Shown here: positions 37,546-46,089 of the stretch, piece by piece | Numbering within the stretch: the first letter of the stretch is position 1 | How the letters are laid out: each line of letters starts with the position of its first letter | DNA from: Puniceibacterium sp. IMCC21224 | GTDB lineage: Bacteria > Pseudomonadota > Alphaproteobacteria > Rhodobacterales > Rhodobacteraceae | Direction: 5' to 3' | NCBI RefSeq assembly: GCF_001038505.1 | Contig: NZ_LDPY01000001.1 | Span: forward strand, 186,001 to 250,000 | DNA: 64,000 nt | Notes under the pieces: model-generated | Told to the model about the DNA's origin: nothing | What the model saw: the letters and a program-made list of their open reading frames with translations, nothing else | The model's database searches: none | Position numbers and translations under genes: made by a program

Positions 37546-38592
37546 TTAGCTTGCCGGAGCTTCCATGGCGGTGCCGTTCAGCACGGCGTCCTGAAGCTGG
37601 TGCATGCGATCTTCGGCCAGCGGCACCAGACCACGCTCGGACAGGTAACCACCCGAAGCCAGCGCATCATCGGACATGTATTCCTCGATGAACTCGTTCA
37701 GGTTCGGGATAACGCCGCGATGTGCATTCTTGACGTAGAAGTACAGCGGACGCGAGATGGGGTAGGATTTGTCTGCGATCGTGTCGATCGACGGCTCTAC
37801 GCCCTCAATGCTGACGCCCTTCAGCTTGTCCAGGTTCTCGTAGAGGAACGAATAACCAAAGATACCCAGCGCGTTCGCGTCAGCTTCGAGGCGCTGAACG
37901 ATCAGGTTGTCGTTCTCACCAGCCTCGACGAACGGTCCGTCGGTACGCATGCGCGAGCAGTTTTCGCCGATCCAGTCACCGTCGAAATCGCCGTTGTGAA
38001 CGTACTCAAGCTCTTCGCAACCGGCATGCATTGCCAGTTCAACAAAAGCGTCACGGGTGCCGGATGTGGGCGGAGGGCCATAGGCCAGGATTTCGGTGTC
38101 GGGCAGAGCGGGGTTGATTTCCGACCATTTGGTGTAGGGATTGTCGACCCACTCGCCGTTCACAGGAACCTGCGCAGCCAGAGCGAGGTACACTTCGCCC
38201 AGTGTCAGGCTCCAGTCGAAATCGTTGGCGCGGGACATGGCCAGCGACAGGCCGTCGAAACCGATCAGCGCTTCGGAGATTTCGGTGACGCCATTCTGCT
38301 GGCAAAGCTCGAATTCCGACGCTTTCATCGCGCGGGAAGCGCCAGTGATGTCAGCATGCGATTCGCCGACGCCACCGCAGAAGATCTGCATGCCACCGCC
38401 GGTGCCGGTCGATTCAACGATCGGCGACGGGGCGCCGGTGTTGTTTGCGAACTGCTCGGCCACGGCCTGAGTGTAGGGGAACACTGTCGACGAACCGACA
38501 ATGCGGATGGCATCGCGGTTTTGCGCGACAGCAGCAGTTGTGGAAATCGCGGCAACTGCACAGGCAGTCGCGGTCAGCTTCAAATAGTACAT
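37546..38592 (-). CDS. pstS: Phosphate-binding periplasmic protein PstS
   Basis: A 348-residue periplasmic protein with a signal peptide (MYYLKLTATACAVAAISTTA, cleavage after VAQ or AVA). IRIVGSSTVFPYTQ, STGTGGGMQIFCGGVGESHADITGASR and the later TSGTRDAFVEL are the phosphate-contacting loops of the PstS/SphX family. Four Cys are present for disulfides. GGGAG lies ahead of the ATG at 38592. It is the first gene of pstSCAB-phoU, behind a Pho box. Confidence 0.95.
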   Translation of the reverse strand: MYYLKLTATACAVAAISTTAAVAQNRDAIRIVGSSTVFPYTQAVAEQFANNTGAPSPIVESTGTGGGMQIFCGGVGESHADITGASRAMKASEFELCQQNGVTEISEALIGFDGLSLAMSRANDFDWSLTLGEVYLALAAQVPVNGEWVDNPYTKWSEINPALPDTEILAYGPPPTSGTRDAFVELAMHAGCEELEYVHNGDFDGDWIGENCSRMRTDGPFVEAGENDNLIVQRLEADANALGIFGYSFLYENLDKLKGVSIEGVEPSIDTIADKSYPISRPLYFYVKNAHRGVIPNLNEFIEEYMSDDALASGGYLSERGLVPLAEDRMHQLQDAVLNGTAMEAPAS

Positions 38593-38665
38593 GGATTGCT
38601 CCCAGGTTTTGCATCGATCGCAGACGCGACCTTGAGCGTCTGATAGGCTGGCATTGTGATGCTTA

Positions 38666-38694
38666 TGTAAGAATTTTGTTACAGTTTTGTGACA
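38666..38694 (-). promoter_or_regulatory. Pho box of the pstSCAB-phoU operon
   Basis: On the minus strand three 7-base repeats occur at 11-base spacing: TGTCACA, TGTAACA and TCTTACA, separated by AAAC and AAAT. This is the layout of tandem PhoB-binding sites. It ends about 75 bases before the pstS start. Confidence 0.85.
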
Positions 38695-38894
38695 AGTCAT
38701 TCAGGCGTCCACTAAGCAGACTATCCATTTGAATTAAAATCATAAATTACGGAAACCCTTTGGCAGGCTCCTGCTCAGAACCACGTGCTCCCCCTCTGAA
38801 TTCTCACACTCTCAAAGTATAGAAAAATGACTCACTCAGAGTGGCTTGAGAAATCTGAATAACCGGGTAGGTGAATTCTCCGCGCAACAGCGGT

Positions 38895-38984
38895 ATGATG
38901 CCGCCGACCCTGGTCGAGATGGCGCAGGATTTGGATCTGCACCCGAACCAGATCAAGCAGTGCCGCGACCGGCGTGTGAGCTAA
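38895..38984 (+). pseudogene. Remnant of an IS3-type transposase orfA
   Basis: A short frame reading MPPTLVEMAQDLDLHPNQIKQ matches the helix-turn-helix region of IS3-family OrfA proteins (a DVHPNQITQW-like motif). Its flanks no longer code. It is a fragment, unrelated to the intact IS3 copy nearby. About 300 bases of pstS upstream region lie to its left. Confidence 0.55.
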
Positions 38985-39010
38985 GGCGGAATTTGGGTGA
39001 CGCGGCTTGA

Positions 39011-39241
39011 TCAGGCGGCGCGGGTCTCATCGACATCAGCTTGGGCGACGCCGTTGGTGAATGTGACACCTTCGATGACACGGGGCAACTGGTTCCGCCC
39101 GTTGAGCTTGCGCCATTTCTTCGACGCTGCCCTGACCAGAGTGAAGACCATCAGCTTCGCAGTCTTGTGCGAGAGCGCTCCCTTGGTCCGGACGGTACGA
39201 TGCCTGACGGTGGCGAACACGCTCTCGATCGGGTTCCAGGT
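39011..39241 (-). pseudogene. 3' fragment of an IS256-family transposase
   Basis: Read on the minus strand the frame gives NPIESVFATVRHRTVRTKGA and then NQLPRVIEGVTFTNG, the C-terminal end of IS256-family transposases. It is cut at 39241 by the left end of the IS3 element, and I could not find the missing 5' part on the other side of that element. Confidence 0.8.
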
Positions 39242-39322
39242 TGACCTGCGCCCTAAAAACTGGACCATTTTGAATTAGAGTTTCCGACTGCTACTTTCCT
39301 GGCTGGAAAAGGAGTGGACGCG

Positions 39323-39589
39323 ATGAAAGCATCCAAATTCACGGACGCCCAAAAGGCGTTTATTGTTAAGCAAGGTAATGAGGGCACGACGGTTGCGGAG
39401 ATTTGCCGCAAGTCCGGGATAAGTCCGGCGACGTATTTCAACTGGAAGAAAAAGTATGAGGGGCTGATGCCGTCAGAGATGCGCCGGTTGCGTGATCTGG
39501 AAGACGAGAACAACCGTTTGAAACGGATTGTCGCTGATCTGACGTTGGATCGTGAGATGTTGCAGGACGTTATCAAGCGAAAGCTCTAA
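39323..39589 (+). CDS. IS3-family transposase OrfA
   Basis: An 88-residue DNA-binding protein: [20 protein letters not shown], then [20 protein letters not shown] is the helix-turn-helix, followed by a leucine-zipper-like stretch ([18 protein letters not shown]) used for dimerisation. GGAG lies nine bases ahead of the ATG at 39323. The last codons hold a possible slippage site (CGAAAG) for the -1 frameshift that yields the OrfAB fusion transposase. Confidence 0.9.
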   Translation: MKASKFTDAQKAFIVKQGNEGTTVAEICRKSGISPATYFNWKKKYEGLMPSEMRRLRDLEDENNRLKRIVADLTLDREMLQDVIKRKL

Positions 39590-39621
39590 GGCCGGATCGA
39601 AAGCGTGAGCTTGTCGATGGG

Positions 39622-40425
39622 ATGCGGTCTGATTGGCGTGTGTCGATCCGAAAGGCATGTGGTGCTTTGCGGTTTGATTGCTCGACCTATCATTACAAAT
39701 CCCGCCGCACCGATCCGGCCGCGTTGAAAAAGCGCATTAAGGAGATTTGTGAGACACGCGTTCGATATGGATATCGGCGCGTCCATTTTGTGTTGCAGCG
39801 TGAGGGTTGGCCAGTGAACGCTAAAAAAACATATCGTATTTACAAGGAGATGGGTCTTCAACTGCGCAACAAGACACCGAAACGTCGCGTGAAAGCGAAG
39901 CTGCGGGATGCTCGCACAGAAGCTGTGAAGAATAACGACGTCTGGGCAATGGATTTTGTGCATGATCAACTCGCCACAGGCCGCAAATTGCGCGTTTTGA
40001 CCGTCGTCGATACGTTCTCGCGCTATGTGCCAATTCTAGACGTAAGGTTCAATTATCGCGGTGAGGATGTGGTTAAATCTCTTGATCTGGCTTGTGCCAA
40101 GATTGGGTATCCTAAGACCATTCGAGTCGATAATGGGCCGGAATTTATCTCTCGGGATCTGGATCTGTGGGCTTATCATCGGGGCGTGGTTTTGGATTTT
40201 AGCAGGCCAGGAAAACCGACAGACAACGCCTTCATCGAGGCCTTCAACGGTAAGTTTCGCCAGGAATGTTTGAACGCGCATTGGTTCTTGAGCCTTGCGG
40301 ATGCGGCAGAAAAGGTGGAGACTTGGCGTAGATACTACAACGAAGAACGGCCCCACAGCGCGATCGGAAACAAGTCACCGATCATGCTCGTAAAATCAGA
40401 AGGTGAAACCAGCCCACCGATCTGA
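39622..40425 (+). CDS. IS3-family transposase OrfB (DDE integrase core)
   Basis: A 267-residue rve-type integrase core in the -1 frame relative to orfA. The frame already reads [20 protein letters not shown] upstream of its first ATG, so the real product is the frameshifted OrfAB. The catalytic triad is WAMDFVHDQ, then RVDNGPEF, then [16 protein letters not shown] (D-D-35-E spacing). The C-terminal [18 protein letters not shown] is also characteristic. No disruption seen, so it should be functional. Confidence 0.92.
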   Translation: MRSDWRVSIRKACGALRFDCSTYHYKSRRTDPAALKKRIKEICETRVRYGYRRVHFVLQREGWPVNAKKTYRIYKEMGLQLRNKTPKRRVKAKLRDARTEAVKNNDVWAMDFVHDQLATGRKLRVLTVVDTFSRYVPILDVRFNYRGEDVVKSLDLACAKIGYPKTIRVDNGPEFISRDLDLWAYHRGVVLDFSRPGKPTDNAFIEAFNGKFRQECLNAHWFLSLADAAEKVETWRRYYNEERPHSAIGNKSPIMLVKSEGETSPPI

Positions 40426-40477
40426 CGAAAGCCGGAAATCTCTAGACCCAGGTGGTCCAAGGTTGGGGGCAAGTGCA

Positions 40478-40806
40478 GAAACCCAAGGACTCCACGCAAA
40501 GCTGGAGGAAACTTGGGGCTCAGGTCAGTAGGGCAGGGTGATCGTGGTATCTTCGATCAAAGGCGTATCGTTCCTTTGGGAAGTTCTGGCAGGCTTCAGC
40601 ACCCGCCACGATACGCCGCCTTCTCGAACCCATCACCCATTTTCAGCCATAGCTCCCGGCGTGTTCGGCAATGCCCCAAAGGGCGATCGGGTAGGCAACA
40701 CCCCGCCAGCCGAGGCGAAGAGACCCTCTATGCACAGCGCGACACCCTCGCTATCGTCGCGTGACATGATGCTGTAGGTCTCCAACAGAACCAACGCGGT
40801 TCGGTA
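40478..40806. other. 329-bp stretch between the IS3 element and the flagellar block
   Basis: No supported gene. A 10-bp perfect inverted repeat, GGCGTATCGT at 40562-40571 and ACGATACGCC at 40608-40617, encloses 36 bases with a smaller GAAG/CTTC pairing inside. The sequence could be leftover transposon DNA or a structured RNA end. Nothing in it resembles the flagellar gene expected at this position. Confidence 0.45.
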
Positions 40807-42990
40807 TCATTCGAATTCAGAGGTAATTTTCGTTTTTTCGAGCAGATTTCGGAGAACTTCCAGCGAAGAGGCGCTGGCATCTGCCAGAGCTGTAGATCGG
40901 CTCAACGTCGGCTCCTGTGCCAAGGGCGTTTCCTGCCCATCAGCCCAAGCAAGCTGTGCTGCACGCGACAAAACAGCGTCCTCACTCTCTGCTACAGTTT
41001 GCCAATTTCCAGAGATCCACGCCGCGCTCAGCGCCTCCTCCTGCGCGCCAAGGCGCGCCAAGGCATTGTGGGCAAAATCGTAGTCCCCCATCATTGTTCG
41101 CGCTTCGGTCCTGAGGGCAAGGATATCGTCCCCCTGCAGTCCAATTAACGCGATTTCCGCATCTTCCGGTTTCGAACTGGCAAGGTAAATGCGTGCCATC
41201 AAAGTCTTTCTCACCCGATCCGCTGGCTGAACTTTTGAGTTTCTCAAAACTTGTTGCGCTGCGTCCGGCAATCCTAAATTCAGGAGCCGATTGACCACAG
41301 CGACCAGCGTTTCCGGCTCCATCATTCGATTGTCGAAGCTTTCCGGCCGAAGAATGAGTTTCAAAAAAGTGATGTCATCCGCCCTCTCGGTCAATGACTG
41401 AATAACCTCCGACCAAATGACGCCCGTCGTGTCCGGTTGTCCAGAGTCCAATTCTGCGAAAGCCTCGGCAAAGTCTCCGGTGCTGATAAGCGCGCGGATG
41501 TGAGCGTGCCACATTTCGGGGCCCTGCTCAGCCCCGCGATATTCGGTCGAATAAGCAGAAGCCAGTTCGGCTATGTCGGCCGTTGCGGGGGTACCTTCTT
41601 CAACCGAAACCCGCATAAGAGCCGCCACCGCTTCTGCAGAAGCCTCCTCCGCATCCGATCGCGCTATGACTTCAAGCTCGGCTTTTGCGATATGACTATT
41701 GCCGTCCATTAGACCCATTTCGGCACGGGCAACCACCACCTCCGGCGCAACCTGACCATGAATCTGTTGCACTTTTTGCAGAACGGTTCTTGCCGTGTGT
41801 CGCTCTCCCAACTCCATCAACCTGTCAGACACTCGCCTGCCCAGCAGCAATCTAAGATTGGTCGGCAACTCGTCGAACCCGCGCAGAACAGATTGGGTGT
41901 TCACCACATTCTGAGCATCGCTCCGGGAGGACGCCAAAACTGCCCAAAGCGATGCATTTGAGTCGCAGCTAAGCTGCCCGGCAAAAGCGCTTTCGCTGTC
42001 TTCGTTTCCGTCGAGCACTTGAGCCATCGCCTGCAAAGGCACTGGTGCCTCTTTGGAGAGCATGCCAAGCGTATTTCGAGCTTCTGCTCCGAGTCCGAAA
42101 TGCAAGTAAAATTTAGCCATTCCCAAAACGGAAACATCGTCCGAGCGGTCTAGTTCACCGGCGATTTTTTGTCGGTATTCGCCCAGCTGCCGCGAAAACG
42201 GCGTCTCATCCGCCCAGTGCACAATGTCGAGGTCAGAATTGGCGAAGCAGGGCGACTTGCTCAGAAGCAGGCGATCCTCATTTCTTGAAAACGTCAGACG
42301 ATCATTCGTCGCCGTATTCGATAACTTTTCGTCTTGGTGTACAAGCGGCAACCGGGAGTCTGAGACAGGAGATTGTTCTCGAACGTGGTCAACATCCGTA
42401 TCCAGCAAGCCTTTGGTTGCCGCTCGCGCCAATTGCTGTGTCAATTGTATTTGAACACGTTTCAAACCGCCTTCTTCCGAAGCAATCGGATCAGGGGGGA
42501 TGCCATACGCTGAAAAAAGCGGCCCAGTCATTGGTCGTGGCCCAATGCCGGGACGCTCGCCAAGATCAATCGCTGAAAAAGCTGCAACTGCTTCGGCTTC
42601 TTTATCAACTGTATCTGTGGCCTCAGCTTCGCCGTCGGACACGTCAATGACAAGCATTCTGACACCGGACAAAAACGCAGTAACCCTGCATGCGCACGCC
42701 ACATCTATCTCCAGTCCATCAGAACCGGGCAATGCTTTGAGATCTCCGACACGCCTACGGTCAATCCGACTAAATACGGATGAAAGATCGAAATCAAAGT
42801 TCGCCCCAGGAAAGCGAATAACTGCCTTTTTTTCGCCCTTCGCAAACATCATGTCCCATCCCGTTTCACCCTGCAAATCAATGGCGAGGCGAGTGAACGA
42901 GCCGTGCTCACCAGAACGCACGGTCAATGTTTGCGCATGGCCGATCGCCGGCAAACAGATCGAAATCAGAGTGAAAAGAATTTTTCGCAT
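40807..42990 (-). CDS. Large exported protein of the flagellar cluster, TPR-like, function unknown
   Basis: A 727-residue protein with a signal peptide (MRKILFTLISICLPAIGHAQ). Residues 20-125 form a beta-rich domain around RLAIDLQGETGWDMMF and FDFDLSSVFSRI. From about residue 280 the sequence is a long run of alanine- and leucine-rich helical hairpins, as in TPR/SEL1-like solenoids. The motA start overlaps its own beginning (TGATG), so it belongs to the motility operon. Homologues sit after motA in many Rhodobacterales flagellar loci, as I recall, but no function is known to me; a periplasmic scaffold is plausible. Confidence 0.75.
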   Translation of the reverse strand: MRKILFTLISICLPAIGHAQTLTVRSGEHGSFTRLAIDLQGETGWDMMFAKGEKKAVIRFPGANFDFDLSSVFSRIDRRRVGDLKALPGSDGLEIDVACACRVTAFLSGVRMLVIDVSDGEAEATDTVDKEAEAVAAFSAIDLGERPGIGPRPMTGPLFSAYGIPPDPIASEEGGLKRVQIQLTQQLARAATKGLLDTDVDHVREQSPVSDSRLPLVHQDEKLSNTATNDRLTFSRNEDRLLLSKSPCFANSDLDIVHWADETPFSRQLGEYRQKIAGELDRSDDVSVLGMAKFYLHFGLGAEARNTLGMLSKEAPVPLQAMAQVLDGNEDSESAFAGQLSCDSNASLWAVLASSRSDAQNVVNTQSVLRGFDELPTNLRLLLGRRVSDRLMELGERHTARTVLQKVQQIHGQVAPEVVVARAEMGLMDGNSHIAKAELEVIARSDAEEASAEAVAALMRVSVEEGTPATADIAELASAYSTEYRGAEQGPEMWHAHIRALISTGDFAEAFAELDSGQPDTTGVIWSEVIQSLTERADDITFLKLILRPESFDNRMMEPETLVAVVNRLLNLGLPDAAQQVLRNSKVQPADRVRKTLMARIYLASSKPEDAEIALIGLQGDDILALRTEARTMMGDYDFAHNALARLGAQEEALSAAWISGNWQTVAESEDAVLSRAAQLAWADGQETPLAQEPTLSRSTALADASASSLEVLRNLLEKTKITSEFE

Positions 42991-43859
42991 CAGGCAGCGC
43001 TCTGCTTCACTGTTTTCAGAGCCTCCTCAAGCTCCACAAAACTGGGTCTGAAATGGGCGGGAGTATTCTGTCGACCTACCTCGATGCAAATGTTGGTAGA
43101 GTGGTTGTAGAGGTTGGCGACCAAGACTTCACGAATGAGTTGATAGAAATGGGCGTCTTCCTCGGTCACTGCCTTCACCCTGACCGCGAAGGGCGCAACC
43201 AGACCATAAGCCAGAAACACTCCCAGAAAAGTTCCCACCAAAGCACCGCCAATCAGTTTTCCCAGAACCTCCGGCGGCTGGTCGATGGAACCCATAGTCT
43301 TAATCACCCCAAGCACCGCCGCAACAATGCCCAACGCAGGCAAACCATCCGCCATCGTCGTAAGAGCATGGCTTGAATGCAAAGCGTTTTGCAGCGTCGA
43401 CTCCATGCGCTTGTCCAGCACTTCTTCCACCTGATGCGGATCATCGTAGTTCATCGAAACCGAACGAAGCGTGTCGCAGATCAGTTCGACGGATTCTTTG
43501 TCGGCAAGAATTTTAGGATACTTGGCAAATATGGGTGAGGTATTGGGATCTTCGACATGCTCCTCGACCGAGACAGGACTCTCACGTGCCAAACGCACCA
43601 GCTCAAACAGCAGACAAAGCAAATCTCTATAGTCACCAGGCTTCCATTTCGGCCCTTTGAATACTTTGCCAAGATCCTTAATCGTATGTTTGACAACCGA
43701 CATATCATTGCCAATCAGAAAGGCTCCGACAGCAGCGCCGCCGATAATCATCATCTCGAATGGTAATGATTTGAGAATGATCGCCATTTTTCCGCCGGCC
43801 AGGATATAACCCCCGAAAACCATGACAAAAATCACGACAATACCAATTAGTCCGAACAT
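42990..43859 (-). CDS. motA: Flagellar stator protein MotA
   Basis: A 289-residue inner-membrane protein with four membrane segments: residues 1-22, 32-52, about 170-190 and 200-225. GLPALGIVAAVLGVIKTMGS and GGALVGTFLGVFLAYGLVAP are the MotA core, with the conserved prolines and the cytoplasmic charged loop in KRMESTLQNAL. With MotB it forms the proton-driven stator. It lies about 5 kb from motB in the same cluster, an arrangement seen in Rhodobacterales. Its upstream gap of about 100 bases may hold a separate promoter. Confidence 0.95.
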   Translation of the reverse strand: MFGLIGIVVIFVMVFGGYILAGGKMAIILKSLPFEMMIIGGAAVGAFLIGNDMSVVKHTIKDLGKVFKGPKWKPGDYRDLLCLLFELVRLARESPVSVEEHVEDPNTSPIFAKYPKILADKESVELICDTLRSVSMNYDDPHQVEEVLDKRMESTLQNALHSSHALTTMADGLPALGIVAAVLGVIKTMGSIDQPPEVLGKLIGGALVGTFLGVFLAYGLVAPFAVRVKAVTEEDAHFYQLIREVLVANLYNHSTNICIEVGRQNTPAHFRPSFVELEEALKTVKQSAA

Positions 43860-43960
43860 GGGTTGCTCCGTTTAAGCGATCTGTTGGCAGAGTTACACAG
43901 GGGCGTTAACAATCCGTCAGCCCAAATCAGGCACAGGCGGATGTTTCCAAACAATCTCAG

Positions 43961-45076
43961 TCACATGACGACAAATTCAGCGTGCAACGCACCGGCAGCC
44001 TTGATGCTTTTAAGGATGTCGATCATGTCCCGCGGTGACACGCCAAGCGCGTTCAATCCCGCAATCACTGCGGAGAGAGATGTGCCCGTTGGCACCTCCG
44101 CCAGCCCGATGCCCACCTCTTCGATAATCCCCGTCTCGGTACGTGGCACTACAACCGTTTCACCAGCCGCGAAGGGATTCGGCTGCACCGCGATCGGTGC
44201 CTCTTGAATACGCAGGGTCAGATTGCCCTGGGATACTGCAACGCGGCTTATGCGCACATCTTCACCCATGACGATTGTTCCAGATCGCTGATCCACAACC
44301 ACCCGGGCGCGCCGCTCGGGCTCGACTGGCAGATTTTCGATCGCCACAACGGCATGTGCCGGTGATCGCGCCCCAGACGCCCGTAAATCAACCGTCACCG
44401 TTCCCGCGTCCAGCATAACGGCGACAGAACCGCCAAACCCCCGATTGATGGCCCGCTCAATTCGCGCCGCTGTGGTGAAATCCGGCTCCCGCAGGGCAAG
44501 CCGAACGCTCGATAATTCTGAAAAGTCGAAGTCCACCTCGCGCTCGATACGGGCACCAGCCGGGATGACGCCGGAGGTTGGTACTCCCTGAACCACGCGC
44601 GCGGCATCCCCTTCAGCAGACACTCCTCCGGCAATGATGGTGCCCTGCGCGACGGCATAGATCTGTCCGTCTGCCGCATTCAAAGGGGTCATGATCAACG
44701 TGCCGCCCAGCAGACTCTTGGCATCGCCAATTGCAGAGACGGTCACATCAATCTGGCTTCCTGAGCGGGCAAATGGCGGGAGGCGACCGGTGGCAAAGAC
44801 AGCCGCTACGTTTTTCGGGCGAAACTGTTCGCCGGTGACGTTCACACCCAACCGTTCAAGAATATTCGACATGATTTCTTCGGTGAAGGGGGCGTTCCGC
44901 AATCCGTCTCCAGTGCCATTCAAACCCACGACAAGTCCGTAGCCGACCAGATCGTTGGCCCGCACGCCGTCGAACTCGACCAGATCCTTGATGCGCACAC
45001 TTTGCGCGGCCCCGGACGTGACCAGGCCGGCGAAGGAAAGCAGGATCAGCACAGCCATTCGCGTAGCGGCGATCAT
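43961..45076 (-). CDS. flgI: Flagellar P-ring protein FlgI
   Basis: A 371-residue periplasmic protein with a signal peptide (cleavage near GAAQ). VRIKDLVEFDGVRANDLVGYGLVVGLNGTGDG and RSGSQIDVTVSAIGDAKSL are FlgI signatures, in that order, here cited by their key parts. It builds the P ring in the peptidoglycan layer around the rod. Its start overlaps the flgL stop codon by four bases, so the two are coupled. A GSRI-type ending VEFLR belongs to the neighbour, not to this gene. Confidence 0.95.
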   Translation of the reverse strand: MIAATRMAVLILLSFAGLVTSGAAQSVRIKDLVEFDGVRANDLVGYGLVVGLNGTGDGLRNAPFTEEIMSNILERLGVNVTGEQFRPKNVAAVFATGRLPPFARSGSQIDVTVSAIGDAKSLLGGTLIMTPLNAADGQIYAVAQGTIIAGGVSAEGDAARVVQGVPTSGVIPAGARIEREVDFDFSELSSVRLALREPDFTTAARIERAINRGFGGSVAVMLDAGTVTVDLRASGARSPAHAVVAIENLPVEPERRARVVVDQRSGTIVMGEDVRISRVAVSQGNLTLRIQEAPIAVQPNPFAAGETVVVPRTETGIIEEVGIGLAEVPTGTSLSAVIAGLNALGVSPRDMIDILKSIKAAGALHAEFVVM

Positions 45077-46077
45077 CTCAGGAACTCCACCAGCGACAGT
45101 CGCGATGCGCGCACCGTGACCGTATATATACTTTCCAATTGCAGTTGTGCATTTTCGAGCCGCGACGCCGTCTCGTACACGTCGGCGCCAACCATTTGGA
45201 GACGCGCGATCTGCATGGATGTCTTCTCGGAGGAATTGCGCGTCGTTGTTTCCTCGATCCGCCCTTGTAGCGCACCCAGCCCAGCGCGCAGTTCTGTCAG
45301 TGGATTTTGCGCCGCCATCAATTGCTTGCCTGACTCCATCAGCATTTCACCCCGCACCTCGGAGCTAACTGCAAGACCCGCGTCTGCTGAAAGCGCGGCC
45401 AGCGCCAATCCTTTGAGGGTATCGCGAAACACCTGATCGTCGGCCCGGATCTCCAGAGATGCACTCTCGGTCGAGCTAAGCTGAAAGGGCGACAAGCCTG
45501 TGGAGGCACCTTGATATCCCGAGGTCTCATAGCCGCCGCCGGGTGCATCAAACCAAGTGTCGAGCGTCGCCGTGATCCCGGTTAAATCGGTTTGCCCCGC
45601 AACTGCCGCACGCAGATCGGTCAGGAGTCTGTTGACATCCGTGACAACACTTCGATCCGTCGCCGTACCGCCAAACACCGTGCGGCCAGCGGCGCTCGTG
45701 TTTAGGTTCAACAATACCGTATCGAGTGTTGCAGTCGCCTCGTTTGCCAGCGTATTTCGCATGCTCTCGGGCACCAAGAGGTTGGCCTGAATAAGTTGAA
45801 TCGACAGGCTTTCCGTCTTGTCCTGGATTGTGCCAAGCGCGCCTTGCATGACATCCGTGATATATGTGGCCTCTGTCGTCGCCACACGATAAGATTCTAG
45901 CGCGAACAAAGATTTGTCTATTGAAGACAAGGCGTTAAGATCGCCGCCAAGATGCCCTGCCTTATCGCGGACCTCGCCAGTGGTTAGCTCGACTCCCAGT
46001 GTGTCGATCTGCTCGCGAACAACAGCCTGCCGATGTCGCAGAACAAGCGCCTGGGCCATATCACCGATGGATTGCAT
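45073..46077 (-). CDS. flgL: Flagellar hook-associated protein FlgL
   Basis: A 334-residue protein of the flagellin-like family: helical N-terminus (MQSIGDMAQALVLRHRQAVV, then LTTGEVRDKAGHLGGDLNAL) and helical C-terminus (TSMQIARLQMVGADVYETAS, then LENAQLQLESIYTV) that form the coiled D0/D1 domain, with a variable centre. It is the second junction protein between hook and filament. There is no signal peptide, as it is exported by the flagellar type III system. It follows flgK by 12 bases. Confidence 0.9.
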   Translation of the reverse strand: MQSIGDMAQALVLRHRQAVVREQIDTLGVELTTGEVRDKAGHLGGDLNALSSIDKSLFALESYRVATTEATYITDVMQGALGTIQDKTESLSIQLIQANLLVPESMRNTLANEATATLDTVLLNLNTSAAGRTVFGGTATDRSVVTDVNRLLTDLRAAVAGQTDLTGITATLDTWFDAPGGGYETSGYQGASTGLSPFQLSSTESASLEIRADDQVFRDTLKGLALAALSADAGLAVSSEVRGEMLMESGKQLMAAQNPLTELRAGLGALQGRIEETTTRNSSEKTSMQIARLQMVGADVYETASRLENAQLQLESIYTVTVRASRLSLVEFLR

Positions 46078-46089
46078 AAAAAGTCCCCC

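Larger units (their letters stand above)
39242..40477 (+). mobile_element. Intact IS3-family element (IS407-group-like)
   Basis: About 1236 bases with imperfect terminal inverted repeats, both ending in TGGACCA at the inner side (39242-39267 and 40453-40477), and two overlapping-frame genes orfA and orfB. The transposase DDE residues are all present, so it may be active. I see no matching 4-bp duplication at the flanks (AGGT on the left, GAAA on the right), which suggests rearrangement after insertion; the right boundary is somewhat uncertain. Confidence 0.8.

Noticed and set aside
37600..38643. A 347-codon plus frame opposite pstS
   Set aside because: Antisense to a certain gene, no ribosome-binding site or domain.
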